Below, piece by piece: positions 17,812 to 25,214 of a stretch of 46,303 nt of DNA. Each line of letters opens with the position of its first letter. The first letter of the stretch is position 1. The notes under the pieces were generated by a model that worked only from the letters and a program-made list of their open reading frames with translations, searched no databases and had not been told where the DNA came from. The position numbers were made by a program, and so were the translations under genes. This DNA is from Streptomyces phyllanthi (GTDB lineage: Bacteria; Actinomycetota; Actinomycetes; Streptomycetales; Streptomycetaceae): assembly GCF_009377205.1 (NCBI RefSeq), contig NZ_VJZE01000018.1, positions 1 through 46,303 on the forward strand. The letters run 5' to 3'.

Positions 17812-18762
17812 ATGACTCCGCCCCTCGGAGACATCGCCCATCTCGGGCACGTCGAACTGCTCACCCCCGACCCGGACCGCAGCCTGACGTTCTTCACCGA
17901 CTACCTCGGCCTGACGGTCAACGGGCGCAGCGGCGACTCGGTCTATCTGCGGACCTGGGACGACTACGAGCACCACAGCCTGGTCCTCACCGCGCACGAG
18001 ACCTCCGGCATCCGCCGCACCGCGCTCCGGACCTCCAGCGAGGAGGCCCTCCGGCGCCGGGTCGGGGAACTGGAGTCGGCCGGCCACGAGGGCCGCTGGA
18101 CGCAGGACGAGCCGGGCCTCGGCCCGCTGTACGTCACCACGGACCCCGACGGCCACGAGATCGCCCTGTACTGGGAGTCCGAGTGGTACCGGGCCCCGGA
18201 CGAGCTGAGGCCCGGCCTGAAGAACCAGCCCCAGGCCAAGCCGGGCCACGGCGTGGGCGTACGCCGCCTCGACCACGTCAACTACCTCGCCGCCGACGTC
18301 GCCGCCGACGCCGACTTCCACCAGCAGCTCCTCGGCGCCCGCCCCACCGAGCAGATACGGCTCGACAGCGGCCGGATCGCCGCGAAGTGGCTGACGTTCA
18401 CCCACAAGTCGTACGACGTCGTCTACACCGAGGACTGGACCGGCTCACGCGGCCGGCTGCACCACATCGCGTTCGCCACCGACACCCGCGAGGACATCCT
18501 GCGCGCCGCCGATCTCGCCCTGGACACCGGCGTGTTCATCGAGACCGGCCCGCACAAGCACGCCATCCAGCAGACGTTCTTCCTGTACGTCTACGAGCCG
18601 GGCGGCAACCGCGTCGAACTGTGCAACCCGCTCACCCGGCTGGTCCTCGCCCCGGACTGGCCGCTGATCACCTGGACCGAGGAGGAGCGGAAGAAGGGGC
18701 AGGCCTGGGGCCTGAAGACCATCGAGTCCTTCCACACCCACGGCACGCCACCGGTCGACTGA
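17812..18762 (+). CDS. Type I (VOC-fold) extradiol ring-cleavage dioxygenase
   Basis: A 316-aa two-domain vicinal-oxygen-chelate protein of the catechol 2,3-dioxygenase group. The Fe(II) ligands expected in the C-terminal domain are present: His155 (RRLDHVNYL), His217/218 (RLHHIAF) and Glu269 (GNRVELCNP). The N-terminal domain (HLGHVELLTPDP) is the non-metal half. ATG 17812 follows AAGGAG and is 10 nt after the tautomerase stop, so it belongs to the same operon. The other genes process 4-oxalomesaconate, the direct product of gallate meta-cleavage. Known gallate dioxygenases (GalA, LigAB, DesB) belong to the unrelated type II LigB fold, so this enzyme would be a non-homologous replacement. 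The substrate could be gallate or another carboxylated catechol. Confidence 0.88.
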   Translation: MTPPLGDIAHLGHVELLTPDPDRSLTFFTDYLGLTVNGRSGDSVYLRTWDDYEHHSLVLTAHETSGIRRTALRTSSEEALRRRVGELESAGHEGRWTQDEPGLGPLYVTTDPDGHEIALYWESEWYRAPDELRPGLKNQPQAKPGHGVGVRRLDHVNYLAADVAADADFHQQLLGARPTEQIRLDSGRIAAKWLTFTHKSYDVVYTEDWTGSRGRLHHIAFATDTREDILRAADLALDTGVFIETGPHKHAIQQTFFLYVYEPGGNRVELCNPLTRLVLAPDWPLITWTEEERKKGQAWGLKTIESFHTHGTPPVD

Positions 18763-18786
18763 CGCGCCTGTACGAGGGGGTGGGCC

Positions 18787-18873
18787 GTGCGCGACGTCGC
18801 CCCGTGCCGGCCGGCCGTCTTCTTCGACAGCCCCGACATGTTCGTCTACGACGCGACCTTCGGCGCGAGGGGC
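18787..18873 (+). pseudogene. Truncated gene remnant (5' end only)
   Basis: A GTG at 18787 with GAGGGGGTG upstream opens about 29 codons with third positions all G or C, reading MRDVAPCRPAVFFDSPDMF then VYDATFGARG. The frame then runs without change into the antisense strand of the convergent esterase gene, where it is no longer a plausible protein. This looks like the first part of a gene whose remainder was lost. I do not recognise the family. A short chance frame is the alternative. Confidence 0.35.
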
Positions 18874-19827
18874 TCAGCCCTCCCCGTGGGGCTTCGACTC
18901 GGTGGCCCGCCGCACGTGGTCCGCGATCCGGGCGTAGACCGGCCGGGCGGCCTCGGCGTCGTTGAGGTCGTAGCCGTGGTCGACCCCGGGCACGTCGTAG
19001 TGCTCCACCAGCGCCCCGGCCTTCCGGAGCCGCCCGGCATAGCGTTCGCCCTCCGCGCGGAGGAGGTCGTACTCCGCCGTGACGACGAGCGCCGGGGCGA
19101 TGCCCGTGAGGTCGGCGGTGTCCGCGGCGTTGGCCGGAGAGACCAGACGGTCGGAGCGCCGCTTCCGGTCCGGTATGTACGCGGTGTCGAAGACGTCCGC
19201 CATCCAGGGGCGCAGCATCGGCTTCGCGACGGCGGCGCGCTTGTCACGGGCGTTCGTGGCGAGATCGAGCGGCGGATAGTGGAGGACCTGGAGCGCGATC
19301 GAGGGCCCGCCCTCCTCGAAGGCCTGGCGGGCCACCGCCGCGGCGAGGCCGCCTCCGGCGCTCTGGCCGCCCACGGTGAGCCGGCTGCCGTCCCAGCCCT
19401 GCTCGGCGCCGTGCTCGGCGACCCAGCGGACGACCTCGTACGCCTGGCGGGGCGGGGCGGGGAACCGGTGCTGCGGGGCCACGACGTAGTCCACGTTGAC
19501 CACGGCCACGCCCGCCTCCGCCGCAAGGTAGCGGCACAGCGCGTCGTCCATCTCCGCTCCCCGCAGGACGTAGCCGCCGCCGTGGAAGTTGACGTGCACC
19601 GGTGGCAGCGTGCCCTCGGGGGAGCGGGGCAGATACACCACGGCCGGGGCCGGGGCCACCGAGGCCGGGATGGTCAGCTCGCGGATGTCGCGCGGTATCT
19701 CGGGGAGGCGGGCCTGCCAGGAGGCCGTGGAACCGCGCCCGCTCGACCGCCGGCCGGCCAGTGCGAGGGCGCGCTGCATCGTCTTGGCGGCGAAGTCGGC
19801 CACCGCGGGCCGGGCCAGGAGGGACAT
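18874..19827 (-). CDS. Alpha/beta hydrolase of the hormone-sensitive lipase (HSL) family
   Basis: A 317-aa esterase. The HSL hallmark NFHGGGYVLRG provides the oxyanion hole, GGQSAGGGLA the nucleophile elbow with the catalytic Ser, TAEYDLLRAEGE the Asp, and VPGVDHGYD the His. The start chosen is the ATG giving MSLLARPAVADF at 19827, which has CGGAG just upstream. A longer version from 19902 would begin inside a large palindrome and is less likely. It converges on the dioxygenase operon and its promoter region holds a TTGACAA-containing palindrome like that of the GntR gene. It may release an aromatic acid from an ester for the operon; the substrate is not known. Confidence 0.88.
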   Translation of the reverse strand: MSLLARPAVADFAAKTMQRALALAGRRSSGRGSTASWQARLPEIPRDIRELTIPASVAPAPAVVYLPRSPEGTLPPVHVNFHGGGYVLRGAEMDDALCRYLAAEAGVAVVNVDYVVAPQHRFPAPPRQAYEVVRWVAEHGAEQGWDGSRLTVGGQSAGGGLAAAVARQAFEEGGPSIALQVLHYPPLDLATNARDKRAAVAKPMLRPWMADVFDTAYIPDRKRRSDRLVSPANAADTADLTGIAPALVVTAEYDLLRAEGERYAGRLRKAGALVEHYDVPGVDHGYDLNDAEAARPVYARIADHVRRATESKPHGEG

Positions 19828-19883
19828 GCGGCTCCGTTCGGTCGTGCGGATGGTGAGGCCGCACGGCGTCGCGCACCCGGCCT

Positions 19884-19932
19884 CCTTGACGTTGTCAATC
19901 ATTCTGTTCCCAGATGATTGACAACGTCAAGG
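19884..19932. promoter_or_regulatory. Large palindrome upstream of the esterase gene, candidate operator
   Basis: CCTTGACGTTGTCAATCAT (19884-19902) and its exact complement ATGATTGACAACGTCAAGG (19914-19932) form perfect 19-bp arms around an 11-nt centre. Each arm holds TTGACAA or TTGTCAA, as does the palindrome before the GntR gene. It lies 57 bp upstream of the preferred esterase start and between it and the ApbE stop, so a terminator role for either strand is also possible. Confidence 0.6.
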
Positions 19933-19943
19933 ATTAGGGGGTG

Positions 19944-20666
19944 TCAGGCGGCGACGGGCAGCCCCGGCGTACGGAACACCCGCCGCTCGGCGTCCACGGC
20001 GAACACCTCACAGCCCCTCTGCGAGGCGGCCCACTCGACGCCCTCCGCGCCCATCGCGAACGCCGCCGTCGCGACCGAGTCGGCCTCGGTCAGCGAGGGC
20101 GCCACGACGGTCATGCTGAGCAGGCCGGTGGCCGGACGGCCGGTGCGCCCGTCGACGATGTGGTCGCCGCGCTCGTACCGCGCGGAGGTCGCCACCGCGC
20201 CGTCGCTGATCTCCAGCACCGTGCACAGCCGGTCGGCCCGCTCGGGGTGCCGCACGCCCACCCGCCACGGGCCGTCGGTCGCGACCACGTCTCCGCCGGC
20301 GTTCAGGCAGAACCGCGTCGCACCCGCCGCCGTCAGCAGGTCGGCGGCCCGCTGCACGGACCAGCCCTTCACCACCGCGCACGGGTCGAGTCCGCGACCG
20401 GGCAGCCGTACGTCGAACGCGCCACCGGTCGCGGCCCGGTAGTGCTCGCACACGCCGAGGACCTCCCGCAGGTCGGCGCTGACGTCGTCGTCCGACAGTT
20501 CGCCCCGGTCCAGCCGGGACACCTCGCTGTCGGGCCGGAACGGACTGAACCGGGCGTCCACCTCGCGCAGCCACGCGAACACCGTGTCCGCCGCTTCCTC
20601 CGGGACGTCCTCGTCGTCGATCCGCAACGACACCGGGAACCCCATCACGTGCTCGACGCGCCGCAT
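19944..20666 (-). CDS. apbE: FAD:protein FMN transferase (ApbE)
   Basis: A 240-aa ApbE-family flavin transferase, which uses FAD to attach FMN covalently to a threonine in FMN-binding domains outside the cytoplasm. Family segments are MGFPVSLRI near the start, RFSPFRPDSEVSRLD, LDPCAVVKGWSVQRA, LNAGGDVVATDG, the metal-binding region HIVDGRTGRPATG, and EADSVATAAFAMG. No obvious signal peptide is seen. It starts 2 nt after the stop of the gene for a duplicated FMN-binding protein, its evident substrate. The ferric-reductase-like gene further upstream completes an electron-transfer module. Confidence 0.93.
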   Translation of the reverse strand: MRRVEHVMGFPVSLRIDDEDVPEEAADTVFAWLREVDARFSPFRPDSEVSRLDRGELSDDDVSADLREVLGVCEHYRAATGGAFDVRLPGRGLDPCAVVKGWSVQRAADLLTAAGATRFCLNAGGDVVATDGPWRVGVRHPERADRLCTVLEISDGAVATSARYERGDHIVDGRTGRPATGLLSMTVVAPSLTEADSVATAAFAMGAEGVEWAASQRGCEVFAVDAERRVFRTPGLPVAA

Positions 20667-20668
20667 GG

Positions 20669-21409
20669 TCAGGCGGTCCGCGCGTCGATGGCGGCCTGGA
20701 GGGACTCCTTGTAGCCGTCGCTGGTGATGGTGGCGCCGGAGACGGTGTCGATGTCTGCGCTCTGCGCCTTCAGCGTCGCCGCGATGAGCTTCGGTACGGC
20801 GGCCGTGGTCTGCGGGTGGTTCGGCTGCTGGAGCATCCGCACCGAACCGATCCCGTCGCCCTCGAAGGTCACCTCGACCTGGACGGCGCCCTTCTCGGTG
20901 TTCACCGTCGACCCCGCGACGACCTCGCTCGACGAGCCCGACGCGGAGTCGGAGGAGTCCGCGGAGTCCGAGGAAGAGGACGAGTCCGAGGAGGAAGCCG
21001 CCTCGGCGTTCTCGTCGATGGCGGCCTGGAGGGACTCCTTGTAGCCGTCGCTGGTGATGGTGGCGCCGGAGACGGTGTCGATGTCTGCGCTCTGGGCCTC
21101 CAGCGTCGACTCGATCAGCTTCGGCACCGCGGCCGTGGTCTGCGGGTGGTCCGGCTGCTTCAGCATCCGTACGGCGGTGATCTTCTCGCCGTCGAAGGTC
21201 ACCTCGACCTGGACGGCGCCCTTCTCGGTGTCCACCGTCGAACCGGTGACCACCTCGCCCGACGAGGACGAGGAGGACGACGAAGAGGACGAGGACGAAG
21301 AAGAAGAGGAGGAGGCCTCGGTGCTCGTCGTGCCGGTCGACGGCGCGTAGCGCCACACGGGGATCAGGCCCGCGACGGTCAGGGCAAGGACAGGGAGTGC
21401 TCGCTTCAT
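20669..21409 (-). CDS. Extracytoplasmic protein with two tandem FMN-binding domains
   Basis: A 246-aa protein: N-terminal membrane anchor or signal (MKRALPVLALTVAGLIPVW), an 18-residue poly-serine run, FMN-binding domain 1, a Ser/Asp-rich linker, and FMN-binding domain 2. Each domain ends in DTVSGATITSDGYKESLQAA; SGATIT is the motif whose last Thr is flavinylated by ApbE. Each also shares STV(D/N)TEKGAVQVEVTF. The DNA of the two domains is identical over 82 bp with a 330-bp offset, indicating recent duplication. It is encoded between the ferric-reductase-like gene and apbE. It is predicted to carry electrons across the cell envelope with two covalent FMNs. Confidence 0.92.
   Translation of the reverse strand: MKRALPVLALTVAGLIPVWRYAPSTGTTSTEASSSSSSSSSSSSSSSSSSGEVVTGSTVDTEKGAVQVEVTFDGEKITAVRMLKQPDHPQTTAAVPKLIESTLEAQSADIDTVSGATITSDGYKESLQAAIDENAEAASSSDSSSSSDSADSSDSASGSSSEVVAGSTVNTEKGAVQVEVTFEGDGIGSVRMLQQPNHPQTTAAVPKLIAATLKAQSADIDTVSGATITSDGYKESLQAAIDARTA
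20683..20764 (-). repeat. 82-bp exact direct repeat, copy A (FMN domain 2)
   Basis: Identical to 21013-21094 at an offset of 330 bp (110 codons). It encodes the flavinylation-site end of the second FMN-binding domain. Exact identity including third codon positions implies recent duplication or gene conversion. Confidence 0.9.
21013..21094 (-). repeat. 82-bp exact direct repeat, copy B (FMN domain 1)
   Basis: Identical to 20683-20764. It encodes the flavinylation-site end of the first FMN-binding domain of the same protein. Confidence 0.9.
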
Positions 21410-21419
21410 GGTGTCTCTC

Positions 21420-22760
21420 TCATCCCGCCAGGCTGAAGCGCTCGAAGTGGATCTGCGTCCTGGGCACGTTCAGTTCGCGCAGGCTGCCCAGCACCGCGTT
21501 CATCATCGGAGGCGGTCCGCACAGGAAGACGTCCCGGTCCGCGATGTCCGGCACGAGCCGCACGAGCTCGCCGGGCGCCAGCTTGTCGGGGCTGACCGGC
21601 CCGGTCAGCAGGTGCAGTTCGGCGCCCTTGGCATGGGCGAGTTCCTGCAGCTCGCCGTAGAGGACGGCGTCCCGGTCCGCGGCAACCCGGTAGAGGACCA
21701 CGGCATGGCCGTCCAGCTCCTCCAGCAGCGCCCGGATGGGGGTGACCCCCACACCGCCGGCGATGAGCAGGGCCTCCGGGCGGGTGCGGTGCATCGCGGT
21801 GAAGGCGCCGTAGGGGCCCTCGGCGAAGACCCGCGTGCCGACCTTCACATGCCGCAGGGCCGCGGAGCCGTCACCGGCCGCCTTGGCGGTCAGCCGCAGC
21901 GTACGGCCGTCCGGAGCGGCCGACAGGGAGAACGGGTTGGCCTGCCACCAGCGGTCACGCGTCAGGAACCGCCACAGGAAGAACTGGCCGGCCCGCGCGG
22001 GCAGCCGGTCGAGGTCGCGGCCGGACATGTAGACCGAGACGACGTTGTCGGACTCGGGGACGACGGCCGTGACACGCAGCTGGTGGCGCCAGTTGCGCCA
22101 CAGCGGGAGCACCAGCCGGCCCGCGAACACCGAGGCGAGGGCGGCGCCCCACACGACGTACCAGTACGCCGTGGCCGCGGACGAGGTGGCGAAGGTCGTG
22201 CCGGCGGCGACCTGGTGGGTGAACGCCAGCACCACGGCGACGTAGGTGTACAGGTGGATGAAGTGCCAGGTCTCATAGGCCAGCCGGCGCCGGGCGTAGC
22301 GGGCCGAGACGGCGCCCACCACCATGATGATCGCCAGCGCGACCACCGCGCGCAGTACGCCCTCGACGGTCTCGGCGAGGTCGACCAGCTGGTTCACCGG
22401 GTCCAGCGAGGACGACTCGGCGTAGCCGTAGGTGATGAAGACGGCGTGCGCGAGCAGCGTCCACAGGATGCCGAAGCCGGTCCAGCGGTGCCAGGAGGTC
22501 AGCCGGTCCATCCCGATACGGCGGTCGAGCCACGGCAGCCGGGCCACCAGCAGCAGCTGGAAGGCCATCAGGAGCGCGCCGTACAGGCCGGTCAGCCGAC
22601 CCAGCACGATCAGGGTGTTCGAGGCGAACCCGGCCTGGACGAAGAAGAAGGCCACCACGGCCACGTTCGCGGCCAGCACGGCGTACAGGCCTGTGCGGGC
22701 CACGACTCTGGGACGTATCGCCGTGGTGGGGGGCGGCTGAACGCTCTGGACAGTCGTCAC
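21420..22760 (-). CDS. Ferric-reductase-like transmembrane flavoprotein
   Basis: A 446-aa membrane oxidoreductase. The N-terminal half has about six transmembrane helices with paired histidines suited to two b hemes (SWHRWTG, LLAHAVF, ETWHFIHLYTY, AFTHQ). The C-terminal half is a ferredoxin-NADP reductase module: FAD site NPFSLSAAP, pyridine-nucleotide site AGGVGVTPIR and CGPPPMM near the end. It would move electrons from cytoplasmic NAD(P)H to the outer face, where the flavinylated protein encoded 10 nt downstream could accept them. It is the first gene of a three-gene minus-strand operon and is divergent from a two-component system that probably controls it. Confidence 0.92.
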   Translation of the reverse strand: MTTVQSVQPPPTTAIRPRVVARTGLYAVLAANVAVVAFFFVQAGFASNTLIVLGRLTGLYGALLMAFQLLLVARLPWLDRRIGMDRLTSWHRWTGFGILWTLLAHAVFITYGYAESSSLDPVNQLVDLAETVEGVLRAVVALAIIMVVGAVSARYARRRLAYETWHFIHLYTYVAVVLAFTHQVAAGTTFATSSAATAYWYVVWGAALASVFAGRLVLPLWRNWRHQLRVTAVVPESDNVVSVYMSGRDLDRLPARAGQFFLWRFLTRDRWWQANPFSLSAAPDGRTLRLTAKAAGDGSAALRHVKVGTRVFAEGPYGAFTAMHRTRPEALLIAGGVGVTPIRALLEELDGHAVVLYRVAADRDAVLYGELQELAHAKGAELHLLTGPVSPDKLAPGELVRLVPDIADRDVFLCGPPPMMNAVLGSLRELNVPRTQIHFERFSLAG

Positions 22761-22811
22761 GGACGGGAACTCCTCACTGGGGGCCGGGGGTTCGAGCCTG
22801 CCGGGTGGGAG

Positions 22812-22833
22812 CTGTCGTTTCGCTGTCGCTTAA
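22812..22833. promoter_or_regulatory. Direct repeats with 11-bp spacing, candidate response-regulator site
   Basis: CTGTCG occurs at 22812-22817 and again at 22823-22828, an 11-bp period typical of OmpR/PhoB-type binding. The repeat lies in the 132-bp gap between the ferric-reductase-like gene and the response regulator gene, where it could control both. Confidence 0.4.
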
Positions 22834-22892
22834 CTTTCAACTTCTTACCGATGTGGTCCCGGCCGGTCCAACCGGGGGGCAGTCGTGGCCTC

Positions 22893-23618
22893 ATGGAGGA
22901 CGTGCAGCAGTATGAGGACGTGGAAAGAGTGCGACTCCTCGTTGTGGACGACGACCCGCCCATCGCCGATCTCGTGGCGACCGTCGCCCGTTACGAGGGC
23001 TGGGACGCGGTGACGGCGAACTCCGGCGAGGAGGCGCTGCGTCACGCCGCCGAGTTCCGTCCCGACATCGTGGTGCTCGACCTGATGCTGCCCGACCTGG
23101 ACGGCTTCGGCGTGCTCGACCGGCTGCGCGCGTCCGGGACCATGGTGCCCGTCGTGTTCCTCACCGCGCGGGACGGCGTCGCCGACCGGGTCGCCGGCCT
23201 CACCCGGGGCGGCGACGACTACCTGGTCAAGCCGTTCGCGGTGGAGGAGCTCATGGCGCGGCTGCGGACCGTGCTGCGGCGCAGCACCGGCCCCGGCTTC
23301 CAGCGGTCCGTGCTCCAGGTCGCGGACCTGACGATGGACGAGGACACCCGCGAGGTACGGCGCGGCGAGCGGCTGCTCACGCTCACCCCCACTGAGTACG
23401 AGGTGCTCCGCTACCTCATGCGCAAGTCGCCGACCGTGCTCACCAAGGCGCAGATCCTCGACCACGTCTGGGAGTACGGCTTCGGGGGGCGCTCCAACGT
23501 GGTCGAGCTGGTCGTCAGCCGGCTGCGCCGCAAGCTCGACGGCGCCGACGAGAGCGGGACGCCGCTCATCCACACCGTGCGGGGCGTCGGGTACGTGGTG
23601 CGGCAGGTCACCGAGTGA
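22893..23618 (+). CDS. OmpR/PhoB-type response regulator
   Basis: A 241-aa response regulator with receiver (VDDDPPIAD acidic pair, phospho-Asp about residue 63 in VVLDLMLPDLDG, switch Thr in FLTARDG, Lys in DYLVKPF) and winged-helix output (LTPTEYEVLRYLM, VVSRLRRKLD, HTVRGVGYVVR). Start ATG 22893 lacks a strong ribosome site; ATG 22851 and GTG 22920 are in-frame alternatives. Its stop overlaps the GTG start of the kinase gene by 4 nt, so the two are translated together. Divergent placement suggests control of the flavinylated electron-transfer operon. Confidence 0.93.
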   Translation: MEDVQQYEDVERVRLLVVDDDPPIADLVATVARYEGWDAVTANSGEEALRHAAEFRPDIVVLDLMLPDLDGFGVLDRLRASGTMVPVVFLTARDGVADRVAGLTRGGDDYLVKPFAVEELMARLRTVLRRSTGPGFQRSVLQVADLTMDEDTREVRRGERLLTLTPTEYEVLRYLMRKSPTVLTKAQILDHVWEYGFGGRSNVVELVVSRLRRKLDGADESGTPLIHTVRGVGYVVRQVTE

Positions 23619-25147
23619 TCGGCCGGCTGAGGCGGACGTACCGCAGGATGCCCCTTGGGACCCGGCTGGCGCTGGGCCTGGGCGCGCTGTCGCTGGTGGT
23701 GTTCGCCGTGGTGGGCACGGCGCTCACGACGTACATGCGGGACTACCTGTCGGCCCAGCTCAACGAGCAGCTCAAGCTCGCCCAGGTCGCCCAGTCCAAG
23801 AGCATCGCGGACCACGGCACGCTTCAGGGGAAGAAGTACTACCGCTGGTACTACGCCGTGTACGACGTGTCGGACGGCACGGCCATGCTCCGCGAGCCCG
23901 AAGACCCTGGCGACGTGCCGAGGGATGTCGACGACTTCACCGCCCTCGCCCGGAACCAGGTCACCGCCGGCGCGGAGATCACCCGGACCGAGTACCTCAA
24001 GGGCTCGGGCATGTACCGGTTGCGCGCCTGCGAGGTGAAACCCGGTGTCGTCCTGGTCAGCGCCGCGCCCATGGAGGACCTGGAGGACACGGTGGGACAG
24101 CTGGTCGCGATCCAGGTGGTCACCTTCGTCCTGGCGCTGCTGGCACTCGTGGTGTTCGGGCGGGGGCTGCTGCGACGCGGCCTGAAGCCGATCGGCGACA
24201 TGGCGCACACGGCCCGCGGTATCACCTCGCACGACCTGACCGCGGACTCGGCGAGGCTGCCCGTGCGGGCGGACGGCGGGAAGGGCGGCCCGGAGGTCGA
24301 GGAGCTGCGCACCGCGTTCAACACGATGCTGGAGCACATCGACGACGCGCTCGCCGTCCGCACCGAGGCCGAGCAGCGGCTGCGCCGGTTCGTCGCGGAC
24401 GCCTCGCACGAACTGCGCACGCCCCTGATGTCGGTACGCGGCTACGCCGACCTCTTCCAGTACGCGGCGGCCAACGCCCCGGAGGAGCGGGACAAGCACC
24501 TGGCGCGGCTGCGCGCCGAGGCCGCCCGGATGGGCGTCCTGCTGGACGACCTGCTGCTGCTCGCCCGGCTGGACGCCGCCGACGTCGAGGCGCCGCTGCG
24601 GCCGGAGGACGCCGACCTGACCGAGCTGGTGCGGCAGGCCGCGGACGCGTTCCGCGCGGGCCATCCGGACCGGCCGCTGACCGTGACGACCGGCCCCGAG
24701 CCCGTACGGCTCCGCCTCGACCCGCTGCGTATCCGGCAGGTGCTGGACAACCTCCTCACCAACGCCGCGGTGCACACTCCGGCGGGGACGAAGGTGACCG
24801 TGGAGGTCTCCGCGGAGGTTCCCGCGGAGAGGCTGGGGGAGGGGGCCGCACCGGCGTCCGCGAAGAGGGCCGCGGAGTCCGGTCCGCGCGGTACGACGGG
24901 TACGGCGGTGGTGCGGGTCACGGACGCGGGGCCGGGCATTCCGGCCGCCGACCAGGACCGGGTGTTCGACCGCTTCTACCGCGTCGACAAGGCCCGCAGC
25001 CGCGACCGCGGAGGCAGCGGGCTCGGTCTGGCGGTCGCGTGCTCCCTGGTCGAGGCGCACGGCGGCACGATCGACCTGTCCGGTGAGCCCGGTGCGACGA
25101 CCTTCACGATCAGACTGCCGATCGGCGGGGTGGACGCGTCGGTGTGA
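23615..25147 (+). CDS. Membrane sensor histidine kinase
   Basis: A 510-aa kinase. One transmembrane helix lies near residues 18-40 and a second near 168-187, enclosing an extracellular sensor of about 125 residues. A HAMP segment follows (GRGLLRRGLKPIGDMAHTAR). The dimerisation/phosphorylation helix carries the His at about 265 in VADASHELRTPLMSVRGYA. The ATPase has N box NLLTNAAVHTP, G1 DAGPGIP and G2 GSGLGLAVAC. An Ala/Glu/Ser-rich insertion lies within the ATPase domain between the N and G1 boxes. It is the cognate partner of the regulator encoded upstream. The sensed signal is unknown; the context suggests redox or metal status. Confidence 0.94.
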   Translation: MIGRLRRTYRRMPLGTRLALGLGALSLVVFAVVGTALTTYMRDYLSAQLNEQLKLAQVAQSKSIADHGTLQGKKYYRWYYAVYDVSDGTAMLREPEDPGDVPRDVDDFTALARNQVTAGAEITRTEYLKGSGMYRLRACEVKPGVVLVSAAPMEDLEDTVGQLVAIQVVTFVLALLALVVFGRGLLRRGLKPIGDMAHTARGITSHDLTADSARLPVRADGGKGGPEVEELRTAFNTMLEHIDDALAVRTEAEQRLRRFVADASHELRTPLMSVRGYADLFQYAAANAPEERDKHLARLRAEAARMGVLLDDLLLLARLDAADVEAPLRPEDADLTELVRQAADAFRAGHPDRPLTVTTGPEPVRLRLDPLRIRQVLDNLLTNAAVHTPAGTKVTVEVSAEVPAERLGEGAAPASAKRAAESGPRGTTGTAVVRVTDAGPGIPAADQDRVFDRFYRVDKARSRDRGGSGLGLAVACSLVEAHGGTIDLSGEPGATTFTIRLPIGGVDASV

Positions 25148-25177
25148 TGCGGAGCGGGTGGCTGCCTGCGCGGGTAG

Positions 25178-25194
25178 TTACTTGAGTTAGGCAA
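25178..25194. promoter_or_regulatory. MarR-type operator, copy 3
   Basis: TTACTTGAGTTAGGCAA matches the operators at 3470 and 3525. It lies 20 bp before the second MarR start codon, a position suited to autorepression. Confidence 0.7.
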
Positions 25195-25214
25195 CAAGAG
25201 GTAAAGTGGAGGGT

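Noticed and set aside
20816..21436. A plus-strand frame across the poly-Ser region
   Set aside because: It is antisense to the FMN-binding protein and rich in Gly/Arg only because of the serine codon runs.
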